Shown here in pieces: positions 8,853-16,428 of a stretch of DNA of 64,000 bases (position 1 is the stretch's first letter; each line of letters opens with the position of its first letter). Under the pieces are notes generated by a model. That model worked only from the letters and a program-made list of their open reading frames with translations, was not told where the DNA came from and ran no database searches. This DNA is from Streptomyces sp. NRRL S-87. GTDB taxonomy: Bacteria > Actinomycetota > Actinomycetes > Streptomycetales > Streptomycetaceae. The stretch spans positions 44,445-108,444 of the forward strand of contig NZ_JOGB01000018.1 of assembly GCF_000719335.1 (NCBI RefSeq), given 5' to 3'. The position numbers and the translations under genes are program-made.

Positions 8853-9986
8853 TCACGCTCCGAAGACCGCGTCCTGGGCGGCGGCCCGGGCCGTGAGGAG
8901 GGCGCCGCGCAGCACGGCGGTGTCGCCCAGGGCGGTGGCGCGTACCGCGGTGGCCACGGGGGTCAGGGCGGCGAGCCGGTCGGCGACACGGTCCGCGAGG
9001 GCGTCGCCGCCGGCGTGGCCGACGTGCCCGCCGAGGACCACGCAGCCGGGGTCGAGCACGGCGGCCACCGCGGCCGCGCCCAGCGCGATCCGCTCGGCGA
9101 GCTCGTCGAGGAAGGCCTTCGCGGGCGGGCCCGCGGCCAGCGCCGCCCGGACCGCATCGCCGGCGGGGCCGGCGAAGCCGTGCCGGTGCGCGAGGGCGGC
9201 CACCGCGGCGGCGCCGGTCAGGCTGTGGAAGCCGCCCTCGCAGCCGGTGGCGGAGGGCAGTGCGCCCGTGCCCGGCACCGGCAGGAAGCCGATCTCGCCC
9301 GCGCCGCCGGAGGCGCCGCGGCGCAGCCTGCCGTCGAGCAGCACGGCCGCGCCGACGCCGTCGCCCAGCCACAGCAGGACGAAGGAGTCGGTGTCCCGGC
9401 AGGCACCCTCGGCGCGTTCGGCCACGGCCGCGAGGTTGGTCTCGTTCTCGACGAGGATCCGGGCGGACAGCCGCTGCTGGAGGGCCGCGACCAGCCCGGG
9501 GTGCCAGGACGGCAGGCCGGCCGTGTCGCGCAGTTCGCCGGTGGCGGGATCGACCAGCCCGGGCGCACCGACGCACACGGTGTGCAGGGCGTCGGCGCCG
9601 ACGCCGGCCGCCAGCTCCTGGAGCAGGGCCACGGCCTCGTCCACCGCGTCCACGGGGAGGTCCGCCTCGGCGAGCGGGCGGCCGAGCAGGTCGGCGACCA
9701 CGGCGCGGGCACTGTCGGTGCGCACGTCGAGGGCGGCGAGGTGGGCCCGGCGGGCGACGATCCCGTACAGCTTCGCGTTGGGGCCGCGGCGCTGGGCGCC
9801 GGACTCGCCGACGACCTCGACCAGGCCGGCCTCGGTGAGGCGCTCGACCAGGTCCGCCACGCTCGGGCGGGACAGGCCGGTGAGCTCCTTGAGGCGCGCG
9901 GCGGTCAGCGGTCCCTCATCCTGGAGGAGGCGCAGGGCGTGCCGGTCGTTGAGGGCGCGCGCGGTACTCGGGGAGGCGGGTCGCAT
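8853..9986 (-). CDS. ROK family transcriptional regulator
   Basis: A 377-residue protein with an N-terminal winged helix (about residues 10-70; LTAARLKELTGLSRPSVADLVERL) and a C-terminal ROK sugar-kinase-like domain (SGGAGEIGFLPVPG and a divergent ATP-binding region). The ROK zinc signature appears degenerate: I see GCEGG rather than the usual cluster of cysteines, so metal binding may be lost. It is divergent from an MFS gene, with a palindromic element in the 69-bp gap, so local autoregulation and control of the transporter are likely. The effector is unknown. The start is ATG 9986. Confidence 0.88.
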   Translation of the reverse strand: MRPASPSTARALNDRHALRLLQDEGPLTAARLKELTGLSRPSVADLVERLTEAGLVEVVGESGAQRRGPNAKLYGIVARRAHLAALDVRTDSARAVVADLLGRPLAEADLPVDAVDEAVALLQELAAGVGADALHTVCVGAPGLVDPATGELRDTAGLPSWHPGLVAALQQRLSARILVENETNLAAVAERAEGACRDTDSFVLLWLGDGVGAAVLLDGRLRRGASGGAGEIGFLPVPGTGALPSATGCEGGFHSLTGAAAVAALAHRHGFAGPAGDAVRAALAAGPPAKAFLDELAERIALGAAAVAAVLDPGCVVLGGHVGHAGGDALADRVADRLAALTPVATAVRATALGDTAVLRGALLTARAAAQDAVFGA

Positions 9987-10017
9987 GCCGGGAATCCTAA
10001 TCGGGCTCGGGTTCGAG

Positions 10018-10048
10018 ACTATCCATCAGGCAACCTTCCTGATAGTTT
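10018..10048. promoter_or_regulatory. Palindromic operator in the ROK/MFS divergent gap
   Basis: The gap between the divergent starts contains an imperfect inverted repeat, ACTATCCATCAGG, a 7-base spacer, then CCTGATAGTTT; the arms TATC..CAGG and CCTGATA mirror each other. It sits 8 bases before the MFS start codon and 32 bases before the ROK start. That is the expected place for the operator bound by the adjacent ROK repressor. Binding is inferred. Confidence 0.6.
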
Positions 10049-10055
10049 ACGCCGC

Positions 10056-11309
10056 ATGCTGAGCGAACCCCTCGACGTCATAGGCGTGCGCCGTCTGAAC
10101 CGGGCCCGGCGGTCCGTAGCCGCGGTCTTCTGCGTGCACGGCGCGGTCACCGGCAACTTCGCCACCCGCATCCCCTGGATCCAGGACCACGCCCAGCTCG
10201 GCCCGGCCGCGCTCGGCCTCGCGCTGGCGTTCCCCGCCATCGGCGCCGCCCTGGCGATGCCGCTGGCCGGCCGGGTGAACCACCGCTTCGGGGCCCGCGC
10301 CGCGCTGCGCGGCCTGCTCGCCCTGTGGACCCTCTCGCTCGCGCTCCCGAGCCTGGCCCCGAACCTCGCGGGACTGTGCGTCGCGCTGCTGGCGTACGGG
10401 GCCGCGGCCGGCATGTCGGACGTGGCGATGAACGCGCTCGGCGTGGAGACCGAGAACCGGCTCGGCCGCTCGATCATGTCCTCGCTGCACGGCATGTGGA
10501 GCGTGGGCGCCCTGGTCGGCTCGGCCGCCGGCGCGCTCGCCGCGCACGCCGGTACGGACGCCCGGCTGCACCACGTGGTCGCCGCACTGGTCCTGACGCT
10601 GCTGGGCCTGTGGGCCGTGCGCGGCGTACTGGACCTGCGCGGCGGGGCGGACGAGGAGCCGCCGCCGCACTTCACGCTGCCACCGCGGTCGGCGCTGCTC
10701 ATCGGGGCGGTCGGGTTCTGCGCGGTCTTCGCGGAGGGCGCGAGCCTGGACTGGTCGGCGGTCTACCTGCGCGACGTCCTGGACACCGAGGCGGGCCTGG
10801 CCGCCGCCTCCACCACGGCGTTCGCGCTCACCATGGCGGTGGCCCGGCTCGCCGGCGACCGGGTCGTGGACCGCTTCGGCCCCGTGCGCACCGTGCGGGC
10901 GGGCGGCGTCCTGGCGACGGCGGGCGGCCTGCTGGTGGTCGGGGTGCGCGAACCGGTGGCGGCCATGGCGGGCTTCGGGCTGATCGGGCTCGGCATCGCC
11001 GTGGTGGTCCCGCTGGCCTTCGCGGCGGCGGCCCGGACCGGCCGCGCGCCGGCCCAGGCGATCGCGGGCGTCGCGACGATCACGTACACGTCGGGGCTCA
11101 TCGCACCCTCGGCGATCGGCGCGGTGGCCGACGCCACCTCGCTGGTCGGCTCGTTCGCCCTGGTCACGCTGCTGGCCTTCGCCCTGGTGGCGGGCGCCGC
11201 GGTACTCCGCCAGCGCGGCCCGGGCCGGGCCGCGGCCGGCGGCGCGACGGGCACCGCAGACGGGACCCACACCGAGGGGGAGGTCCCCCTGCACGGAACC
11301 CGGACCTGA
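10056..11309 (+). CDS. MFS transporter
   Basis: A 417-residue major facilitator with about twelve hydrophobic segments. Starting at MLSEPLDVIGVRRL it resembles the fucose-permease-like/YbjJ group of MFS proteins (TRIPWIQDHAQLG and GMSDVAMNALGVE). The loop between helices two and three has GRVNHRFGAR, the standard MFS loop signature in modified form. The C-terminal 40 residues are polar and variable. Since it is divergently transcribed from a ROK repressor and shares a palindromic operator, a sugar or sugar-like substrate or efflux compound is plausible but unproven. Confidence 0.85.
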   Translation: MLSEPLDVIGVRRLNRARRSVAAVFCVHGAVTGNFATRIPWIQDHAQLGPAALGLALAFPAIGAALAMPLAGRVNHRFGARAALRGLLALWTLSLALPSLAPNLAGLCVALLAYGAAAGMSDVAMNALGVETENRLGRSIMSSLHGMWSVGALVGSAAGALAAHAGTDARLHHVVAALVLTLLGLWAVRGVLDLRGGADEEPPPHFTLPPRSALLIGAVGFCAVFAEGASLDWSAVYLRDVLDTEAGLAAASTTAFALTMAVARLAGDRVVDRFGPVRTVRAGGVLATAGGLLVVGVREPVAAMAGFGLIGLGIAVVVPLAFAAAARTGRAPAQAIAGVATITYTSGLIAPSAIGAVADATSLVGSFALVTLLAFALVAGAAVLRQRGPGRAAAGGATGTADGTHTEGEVPLHGTRT

Positions 11310-11423
11310 ACCCGGACCTGATCCACCCCGGGGCGCCGGGGTTACGCGGGGGCTTCGCCCAAACCGGCGAAACGGGGCCGGGAGGGCTCCCCTCCGCGGG
11401 CGCACGCTGGGACCCTCTGCCTC

Positions 11424-12110
11424 ATGGCGCAGATGACGGTCGAGGTGTCGCTGGACCCCGTGCTCGCGCGGATGCGCGCGCTCGACGGGCTGCTGCACCC
11501 GCGCGACGGGGTCGCGGTCTTCAACCGGGTCTACCTGGCGGTCACCCGGGAGCTGCGGGAGCGGATGGGCCGCGGGGAGTTCCCGGAAGCGCGTACGGCC
11601 GCGACGCTGGCGGTCCGGTTCGCCGAGCGGTACCTCGCGGCCGTGGACGCCGCGTACGAGGGGCGGCGGGTGTCCGCGTGCTGGCGGCCGCTGTTCCAGT
11701 ACCGCCGTCATCCGGGCGTACGCCCGCTGCAGCACGCGCTCGCCGGCATCAACGCACACATCGGGTACGACCTCGCCCTCGCGGTGGTGGCCGGCTGCCG
11801 GTCCCTGGACTGCGCCCCGGCCGACCTGGAGGCGGACTTCGACCGCGTGGGCGACACGCTGGTGGCCCTGGAGGAGCGCATCCGCGAGGACCTCATGCCC
11901 GGGCCGGACCTGCTCGAGGTGGCCGACCCGCTCACCCACCTGCTCGGCTCGTGGAGCCTGGACCGCGCGCGCGACGCGGCCTGGTCCGCGGCCCGCCTGC
12001 TGTGGACGCTGCGCGACTGCCCCGAACTCGCCGCCGAGTTCTCCGACTCCCTCGACAAGGGCGTCGGCCTGGTCGGCCGCTGCCTGCTGACACCGGCCGC
12101 TGCCTGCTGA
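11424..12110 (+). CDS. DUF5995 family protein
   Basis: A 228-residue mainly helical soluble protein without a signal peptide or obvious catalytic motif. The pattern MAQMTVEVSLDPVLARMR, then GVAVFNRVYLAVT, then HALAGINAHIGYDLALAVV matches the DUF5995 family common in Streptomyces. The conserved His and Asp in NAHIGYDL could be functional, but no activity is established. It is separated from the MFS gene by 114 bp that hold no clear motif, and a hairpin follows its stop. Confidence 0.75.
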   Translation: MAQMTVEVSLDPVLARMRALDGLLHPRDGVAVFNRVYLAVTRELRERMGRGEFPEARTAATLAVRFAERYLAAVDAAYEGRRVSACWRPLFQYRRHPGVRPLQHALAGINAHIGYDLALAVVAGCRSLDCAPADLEADFDRVGDTLVALEERIREDLMPGPDLLEVADPLTHLLGSWSLDRARDAAWSAARLLWTLRDCPELAAEFSDSLDKGVGLVGRCLLTPAAAC

Positions 12111-12144
12111 GCGGTGCGCAGCTCGGCGACCCCTGGGCATGGAG

Positions 12145-12185
12145 AACGGGCCGCCACCGCGATGTTCGCGCGGGGACGGCCCGTT
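12145..12185. terminator. Bidirectional terminator-like hairpin between convergent genes
   Basis: A 9-bp stem, aacgggccg (12145-12153) with cggcccgtt (12177-12185), encloses a smaller hairpin (ccgcg / cgcgcgg). It lies between the convergent DUF5995 gene and the lysine monooxygenase gene, where it could end transcription in both directions. There is no long T-run. Confidence 0.6.
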
Positions 12186-12276
12186 GTCACGGGGGCTCGG
12201 GCGCGGGTGGCGCCGGAGCCGGGGGGGTGGGGACCGGTCCGGTCCTCGGGAGGGGGGACCGGTCCTCCGGAGGGGA

Positions 12277-13971
12277 TCAGTCCTCGGGGAGCTCGACCGG
12301 GGCGATCTCGTCGTACACGTCGCCCGGGCCCGGGTTGGTGCCGTCGGTCTCGCCGCCGAAGTGGTTCATGACGCCCCACACCGCGTTGAGCGCGGTCTGG
12401 ATCGCGCCCTCGGCCCAGCCGGCCGTCCAGGAGATGTCGTCACCGGCGAGGAAGATGCCGCGCTTGTCCGCCGGCAGGCGGTCCTGCATGAAGTGGGTGA
12501 ACAGGCGGCGCTGGTAGCGGTAGTGGCCCGGCAGGTTCGCCTTGAAGGCGCCCATGAAGTAGGGCTCGTTCTCCCAGGAGACCGTCACCGGGTTGCCGAT
12601 GATGTGGCGGCGGATGTCGACCTTCGGGTAGATCTCGCCGAGGGACTTCAGCATGACCTCCATCCGCTCGTTCGCGGACAGCGGCAGCCACTTGAGGCTG
12701 TCGTCGCACCAGGTGTACGACAGGCAGATCACGGCCGGCTTGTCCGGGCCGTCGTCCAGCAGGTAGGTGCCGCGGGTCATCCGGTCCGTCAGCGTCATCG
12801 ACATGACGTCGCGGCCGGTCTCCTCGTCCTTGTCCAGCCAGAACGGGCGGTCCACCGGGATGAAGAGCTTCGAGCTCTCCATGTAGTGGGTGCGCTCCAT
12901 CGCGGTCCAGTGGTCGATCGGGAACAGCGAGTCGTCGCACTCGATCTTGGACAGCAGCATCCACGACTGCGCGGTGAAGATCGCGGCGCGGTAGGTGCGG
13001 ATGTCGCCGGAGGCGTCGGTGACCGTGATGCGGTTGCCGGCCGTGCGGTGCAGGCGGGTCACCGCCGGGCGCGGGGTGCCCTCGTGCAGGGAGGACAGCG
13101 AGGTGCCCTGGGCCCAGTGGACGATCTTCTCGGGCTCGCGCTCCCACAGGCGCAGCGGCAGCTGCTGCGAGCCGCCGACGATGCCGCGGTGGTGGTCGTC
13201 CGCCTCGGTGTAGACGACGCGCAGGATCTCCAGGATGGAGTTCGGGAAGTCGGTGTCCCAGCCGCCGGTGCCGAAGCCGACCTGGCCGAAGATCTCGCGC
13301 TTGCGGAAGGACTGGAAGGCCTCGGACTTGCAGAGGAAGCCGTAGAAGGTCTCGTCGTCGAGCTTCTCGACGAGCTTGGCCCAGATCTCGCGGATGCGCG
13401 GGACGTCCCGCTCGCGCATGGCGCGGTTCATGTCGGAGAAGTCGGCGCCCTCGTCGAGGCAGGCGTTCCACGCGTCGGCGACGTCGCGGTAGATCTGCGG
13501 CAGGTCGTCGATGGTCTCGGCGTAGTGGGTCTCGCCCTTGAGGTCGACCACGGTCGAGGGGGTGGCCTCGGCCAGCGGGTTCGGGAAGGGCGTGGTCTCC
13601 AGGCCGACCAGGTCGATGTAGTGCTGGAGCGCGGTGGAGGAGGGCGGGAAGCGCATGGCGCCCATCTCGGCGGTCAGGCCCTCGGCCTCCGGGCCCTCGA
13701 AGCCGACGGTGCGCAGTCGGCCGCCGATCTGGTCGGCCTCGTAGACGACCGGCTTGAGGCCCATCTTCATGAGCTCGTACGCGGCCACGATGCCGGACAG
13801 GCCGCCGCCGATGATCGCGACCTCGGCGCCGTGCTCGGTGGCGGGTATCTGGCCGAGGCCGGCCGGGTGCGCGAGGAAGTCGTCGTAGGCGTACGGGAAG
13901 TCCGGGCCGAACATGGTGATCGGCGGCTGGCCGTCGGTGTGCGGGACGGCGGTGGGCACCGTGGACGTCAT
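12277..13971 (-). CDS. davB: Flavin monooxygenase of the lysine 2-monooxygenase (DavB) type
   Basis: A 564-residue FAD amine-oxidase-family protein. The N-terminal region ITMFGPDFPYAYDD, then HPAGLG, then the Rossmann motif EVAIIGGGLSGIVAAYELM (residues 50-68) follows Pseudomonas lysine 2-monooxygenase as I remember it almost block for block. The C-terminal FAD segment GIFLAGDDISWTAGWAEGAI also fits. This enzyme oxidatively decarboxylates L-lysine to 5-aminopentanamide. The gene lies 146 bp downstream of a DavA-like amidase on the same strand, exactly the next enzyme of that route, which strengthens the call. A tryptophan or other L-amino-acid mono-oxygenase/oxidase remains possible. The start is ATG 13971. 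Confidence 0.8.
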   Translation of the reverse strand: MTSTVPTAVPHTDGQPPITMFGPDFPYAYDDFLAHPAGLGQIPATEHGAEVAIIGGGLSGIVAAYELMKMGLKPVVYEADQIGGRLRTVGFEGPEAEGLTAEMGAMRFPPSSTALQHYIDLVGLETTPFPNPLAEATPSTVVDLKGETHYAETIDDLPQIYRDVADAWNACLDEGADFSDMNRAMRERDVPRIREIWAKLVEKLDDETFYGFLCKSEAFQSFRKREIFGQVGFGTGGWDTDFPNSILEILRVVYTEADDHHRGIVGGSQQLPLRLWEREPEKIVHWAQGTSLSSLHEGTPRPAVTRLHRTAGNRITVTDASGDIRTYRAAIFTAQSWMLLSKIECDDSLFPIDHWTAMERTHYMESSKLFIPVDRPFWLDKDEETGRDVMSMTLTDRMTRGTYLLDDGPDKPAVICLSYTWCDDSLKWLPLSANERMEVMLKSLGEIYPKVDIRRHIIGNPVTVSWENEPYFMGAFKANLPGHYRYQRRLFTHFMQDRLPADKRGIFLAGDDISWTAGWAEGAIQTALNAVWGVMNHFGGETDGTNPGPGDVYDEIAPVELPED

Positions 13972-14117
13972 GGGGTACGACTCCTTGCGCGGGGGTGGTG
14001 TGGCAGGTGCAGCTGGGTCCGGCGCGGGGAGGGGGCGCCGGGTCCGGATCCGGGGGCAGATCCGGGAGACCCGCGGGGGCGGGTCCCGGGGGCGGGATCC
14101 GGAGCGGATCCGTCAGG

Positions 14118-14915
14118 TCAGAGGAGGGACTCGTAGAGTCCGGGGCGGCGGTCGCGCAGGTACGGGTTGTTCTCGCGCGAGGCCCGCAGCAGCTCCGGGT
14201 CCACCTCGCCGAGGACGAGCTCCTCGCCGCGGCCGGCCCGGGTCCGGGTGGTCCCGTCGGGACTCGCCAGGCAGGACAGGCCGACGAACTCGAACTCGCC
14301 TTCGGGGCCTGTGCGGTTGACGTACGCGACGTACATCTGGCTCTCGAAGGCGCGGACCGGCACGAGGCTCTCGGCCACGAACTGGAACGGGTGCATCTGC
14401 GCGGTCGGCACCAGCAGCAGGTCGGTCCCGGCCAGCGCGTGGGCCCGTACGTTCTCCGGGAACTCCACGTCGTAGCAGATCAGGATGCCGATGGTCAGGC
14501 CCTGGTACTCGGCCTGCACGACCGGGGTGTCGCCCGGGGTGAAGCTCTCCTGCTCGAAGCAGCCGAAGAGGTGGGTCTTGCGGTAGTTCGCGAGCGACGT
14601 GCCCTCGGGGCCGATCAGCTGCGCGGAGTTGTAGACCGTGTCCCCGTCGCGCTCCGGGTAGCCGTACAGCACCGCCAGGCCGTGCCGGCGGGCGATGTCG
14701 CCGATGGCCCGCGCGGACATGCCGTCGACGGACTCGGCGAGCTTCGGGACGTCGTCGCCGATGGCGTACCCGGTCAGGAACATCTCGGGGGCGACCAGCA
14801 GCCCGGCCCCGGCCGCGGCGGCGCGCTCGGCAGCCTCGTCGAGCGCCTTCAGGTTCTCGGCGACGTCGCCGAGCCTTCCGGAGCTCTGGAGGAGTGCGGT
14901 GCGCAGCGAAGACAT
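14118..14915 (-). CDS. davA: Carbon-nitrogen hydrolase, probable 5-aminovaleramide amidase (DavA type)
   Basis: A 265-residue nitrilase-superfamily protein with the complete catalytic triad: Glu44 in LVAPEMFLTGY, Lys113 in NYRKTHLFG, and Cys147 in ILICYDVEFPE. The length equals known 5-aminopentanamidases. It would release ammonia from 5-aminopentanamide to give 5-aminovalerate, the step after the neighbouring lysine monooxygenase. The start ATG 14915 gives MSSLRTALLQSSG. Upstream lie repeated TTGC(G/A)CG motifs shared with the permease-regulator promoter of the same cluster. Other small amidase activities cannot be excluded from sequence alone. Confidence 0.78.
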   Translation of the reverse strand: MSSLRTALLQSSGRLGDVAENLKALDEAAERAAAAGAGLLVAPEMFLTGYAIGDDVPKLAESVDGMSARAIGDIARRHGLAVLYGYPERDGDTVYNSAQLIGPEGTSLANYRKTHLFGCFEQESFTPGDTPVVQAEYQGLTIGILICYDVEFPENVRAHALAGTDLLLVPTAQMHPFQFVAESLVPVRAFESQMYVAYVNRTGPEGEFEFVGLSCLASPDGTTRTRAGRGEELVLGEVDPELLRASRENNPYLRDRRPGLYESLL

Positions 14916-15062
14916 GGGCGAACCTCTGGGGCGAATGGGGCGACCGGTGCACCTGCGGCGCCGGGAGCGTCTGGGACGGTCCGGAGCGTCTGGGGCGAAA
15001 GTCTGTTCCTGGGGGACTTCTAGACCGTACGGGGCACCGTTCGACCCGGACAAGGCGCCACC

Positions 15063-15123
15063 GTTGCGCGGCGGCGACCGATTCGTTGCGCGTTCACCGC
15101 CACGTGCGGCGATTCGTTGCACG
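15063..15123. promoter_or_regulatory. Repeated GTTGC(G/A)CG motifs upstream of davA
   Basis: The 363-bp gap between davA and the secreted-protein gene carries three related elements: gttgcgcg (15063-15070), attcgttgcgcg (15081-15092) and attcgttgcacg (15112-15123). The last two are near-identical and 31 bases apart, about three helical turns. Similar TTGCGCA/TTGCACG elements occur upstream of the permease-lrp operon, so these may be Lrp/AsnC-type binding sites. A separate 12-bp direct repeat (ggagcgtctggg at 14964 and 14983) lies in the likely davA leader. Nothing else is evident in this gap. Confidence 0.4.
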
Positions 15124-15278
15124 GTCCTGCGTCATCCGCCGGGTGGAGGGGGTCCCCGCCGTACGGGGGAGCGGGTGGGTCCCGTGGGCCGACGTCGCCC
15201 GGACGGCAGACCGGAAGAGTAGGGGGCACCGGGGAGGAACCCCGGGGACCACGCCCCTGACCTGCCGAAAGGGTCATC

Positions 15279-15860
15279 ATGAACGCCATCCGCAGCCACC
15301 GCCGCACCCGTCTCGCCGCACTCGCCACCGCCGTCCTCCTCACGGCGGGCGCGGCCGGCTCCGCCGCCGCGGCGACGGACAACGATTCGTCGGGGCACCC
15401 GCGCGAGGCGGCGGCGCTGACGGGTACCGCGAAGCTCTACCGGCCGGCGGGCGACGACATCACCTTCACCTTCGACGCGCACCTGGCCGCGAAGGACAAC
15501 ATGGACCCGCGCAAGGCCACCGGCACCTTCCACTTCAGCCACTACACGAAGACGTGGGGCGCCTCGGCCGACGTGAAGGTGGACTGCCTGGTCACCGGCG
15601 GCAAGGTCGCCGTGGTGACCGGGATCGTGACCCGCGCGGACGGGGTCGCGTCCCCCGCGGTCGGCAAGCGGGTCGGGGTGACGGTGCACGACCTGGGCCG
15701 GCACGACCGGCTGGGCTACAGCTGGGCCGCCGTCGGCGCGCCGGGTGAGGGCGAGCCGCTGCCGTGCACCAGCTCGGCACCGTTCGAGAAGATCAAGGCC
15801 GGCTCGGGCGACTGGAAGGTCCTGCCCTGGGTCCCGGAGTACCCGCAGTCGAACGAGTAG
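15279..15860 (+). CDS. Secreted protein of unknown function
   Basis: A 193-residue protein with a clear signal peptide (RRTRLAALATAVLLTAGAAG, cleavage probably after SAAAA near residue 31). The mature part is probably beta-rich, with recurrent GTAKLYRPAGDDITFTFDAH and GTFHFSHYTK. There are two cysteines (DCLVTGG and LPCTSS) that could form a disulfide. I recognise no family. The start ATG 15279 has a GAAAGGG ribosome-binding site. It lies between davA and lrp on the opposite strand, so a direct role in lysine use is doubtful. Confidence 0.75.
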   Translation: MNAIRSHRRTRLAALATAVLLTAGAAGSAAAATDNDSSGHPREAAALTGTAKLYRPAGDDITFTFDAHLAAKDNMDPRKATGTFHFSHYTKTWGASADVKVDCLVTGGKVAVVTGIVTRADGVASPAVGKRVGVTVHDLGRHDRLGYSWAAVGAPGEGEPLPCTSSAPFEKIKAGSGDWKVLPWVPEYPQSNE

Positions 15861-15872
15861 CCCCGACGTACG

Positions 15873-15948
15873 CGTACGGCCCGGTCGGCCGCGGGTCGCG
15901 TGAGGGGGACGGGGGTCCCGTCACGCGCCCGGGCCGCCGGGCCGTACG
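15873..15948. terminator. Large hairpin between convergent genes
   Basis: A perfect 12-bp stem (cgtacggcccgg at 15873-15884 with ccgggccgtacg at 15937-15948) encloses a second small hairpin (gcgtga / tcacgc). It fills the gap between the secreted-protein gene and the convergent lrp gene, and is a likely terminator for both. Confidence 0.65.
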
Positions 15949-15962
15949 TACGAGCGGGTCGG

Positions 15963-16418
15963 TCAGGCCGGGGAGCCCGACGAGAAGCGCCGCAGCAGCG
16001 GCGAGAGGACCAGCACGGACTTGGTGCGCTCCACGAAGGGCTCGCCGGCGATCCGCTCCAGTACCCGCTCGAAGTGCCGCATGTCGGAGGCGAAGATCTG
16101 CACCAGGGCGTCCGCGTCGCCGGTCACGGTCGACGCGGACACCACCTCCGGGTACCGCTCCAGGCCGCGCCGGATGTCGTCCGGCGAGGTGTTGTGGCGG
16201 CAGTAGATCTCGATGAAGCCCTCGGTCTCCCAGCCCATGGCGGCGGGGTCGACGCGGACCGTGAAGCCGGTGATGGCCCCTTCCGCCCGCAGCCGGTCCA
16301 CCCGTCGCTTGACGGCGGGGGCGGACAGCCCGACCTCGGAGCCGATGTCGGCGTAGGAGCGGCGGGCGTCCTCGGCGAGGGCGTGCACGATGCGTTCGTC
16401 GAGATCGTTCAGTCGCAC
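15963..16418 (-). CDS. Lrp/AsnC family transcriptional regulator
   Basis: A 151-residue regulator. The N-terminal helix-turn-helix is DERIVHALAEDARRSYADIG followed by SAPAVKRRVDRLRAEG, and the C-terminal RAM ligand domain contains SASTVTGDADALVQI. I choose the start GTG 16418, which gives VRLNDLDERIVHAL, the normal family N-terminus; it sits 10 bp after the permease stop. The frame is open further upstream, but only within the permease gene. Its partner permease and the nearby davBA genes suggest it senses lysine or another amino acid and controls uptake and breakdown. Confidence 0.88.
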   Translation of the reverse strand: MRLNDLDERIVHALAEDARRSYADIGSEVGLSAPAVKRRVDRLRAEGAITGFTVRVDPAAMGWETEGFIEIYCRHNTSPDDIRRGLERYPEVVSASTVTGDADALVQIFASDMRHFERVLERIAGEPFVERTKSVLVLSPLLRRFSSGSPA

Positions 16419-16428
16419 TGCGGGTGGA

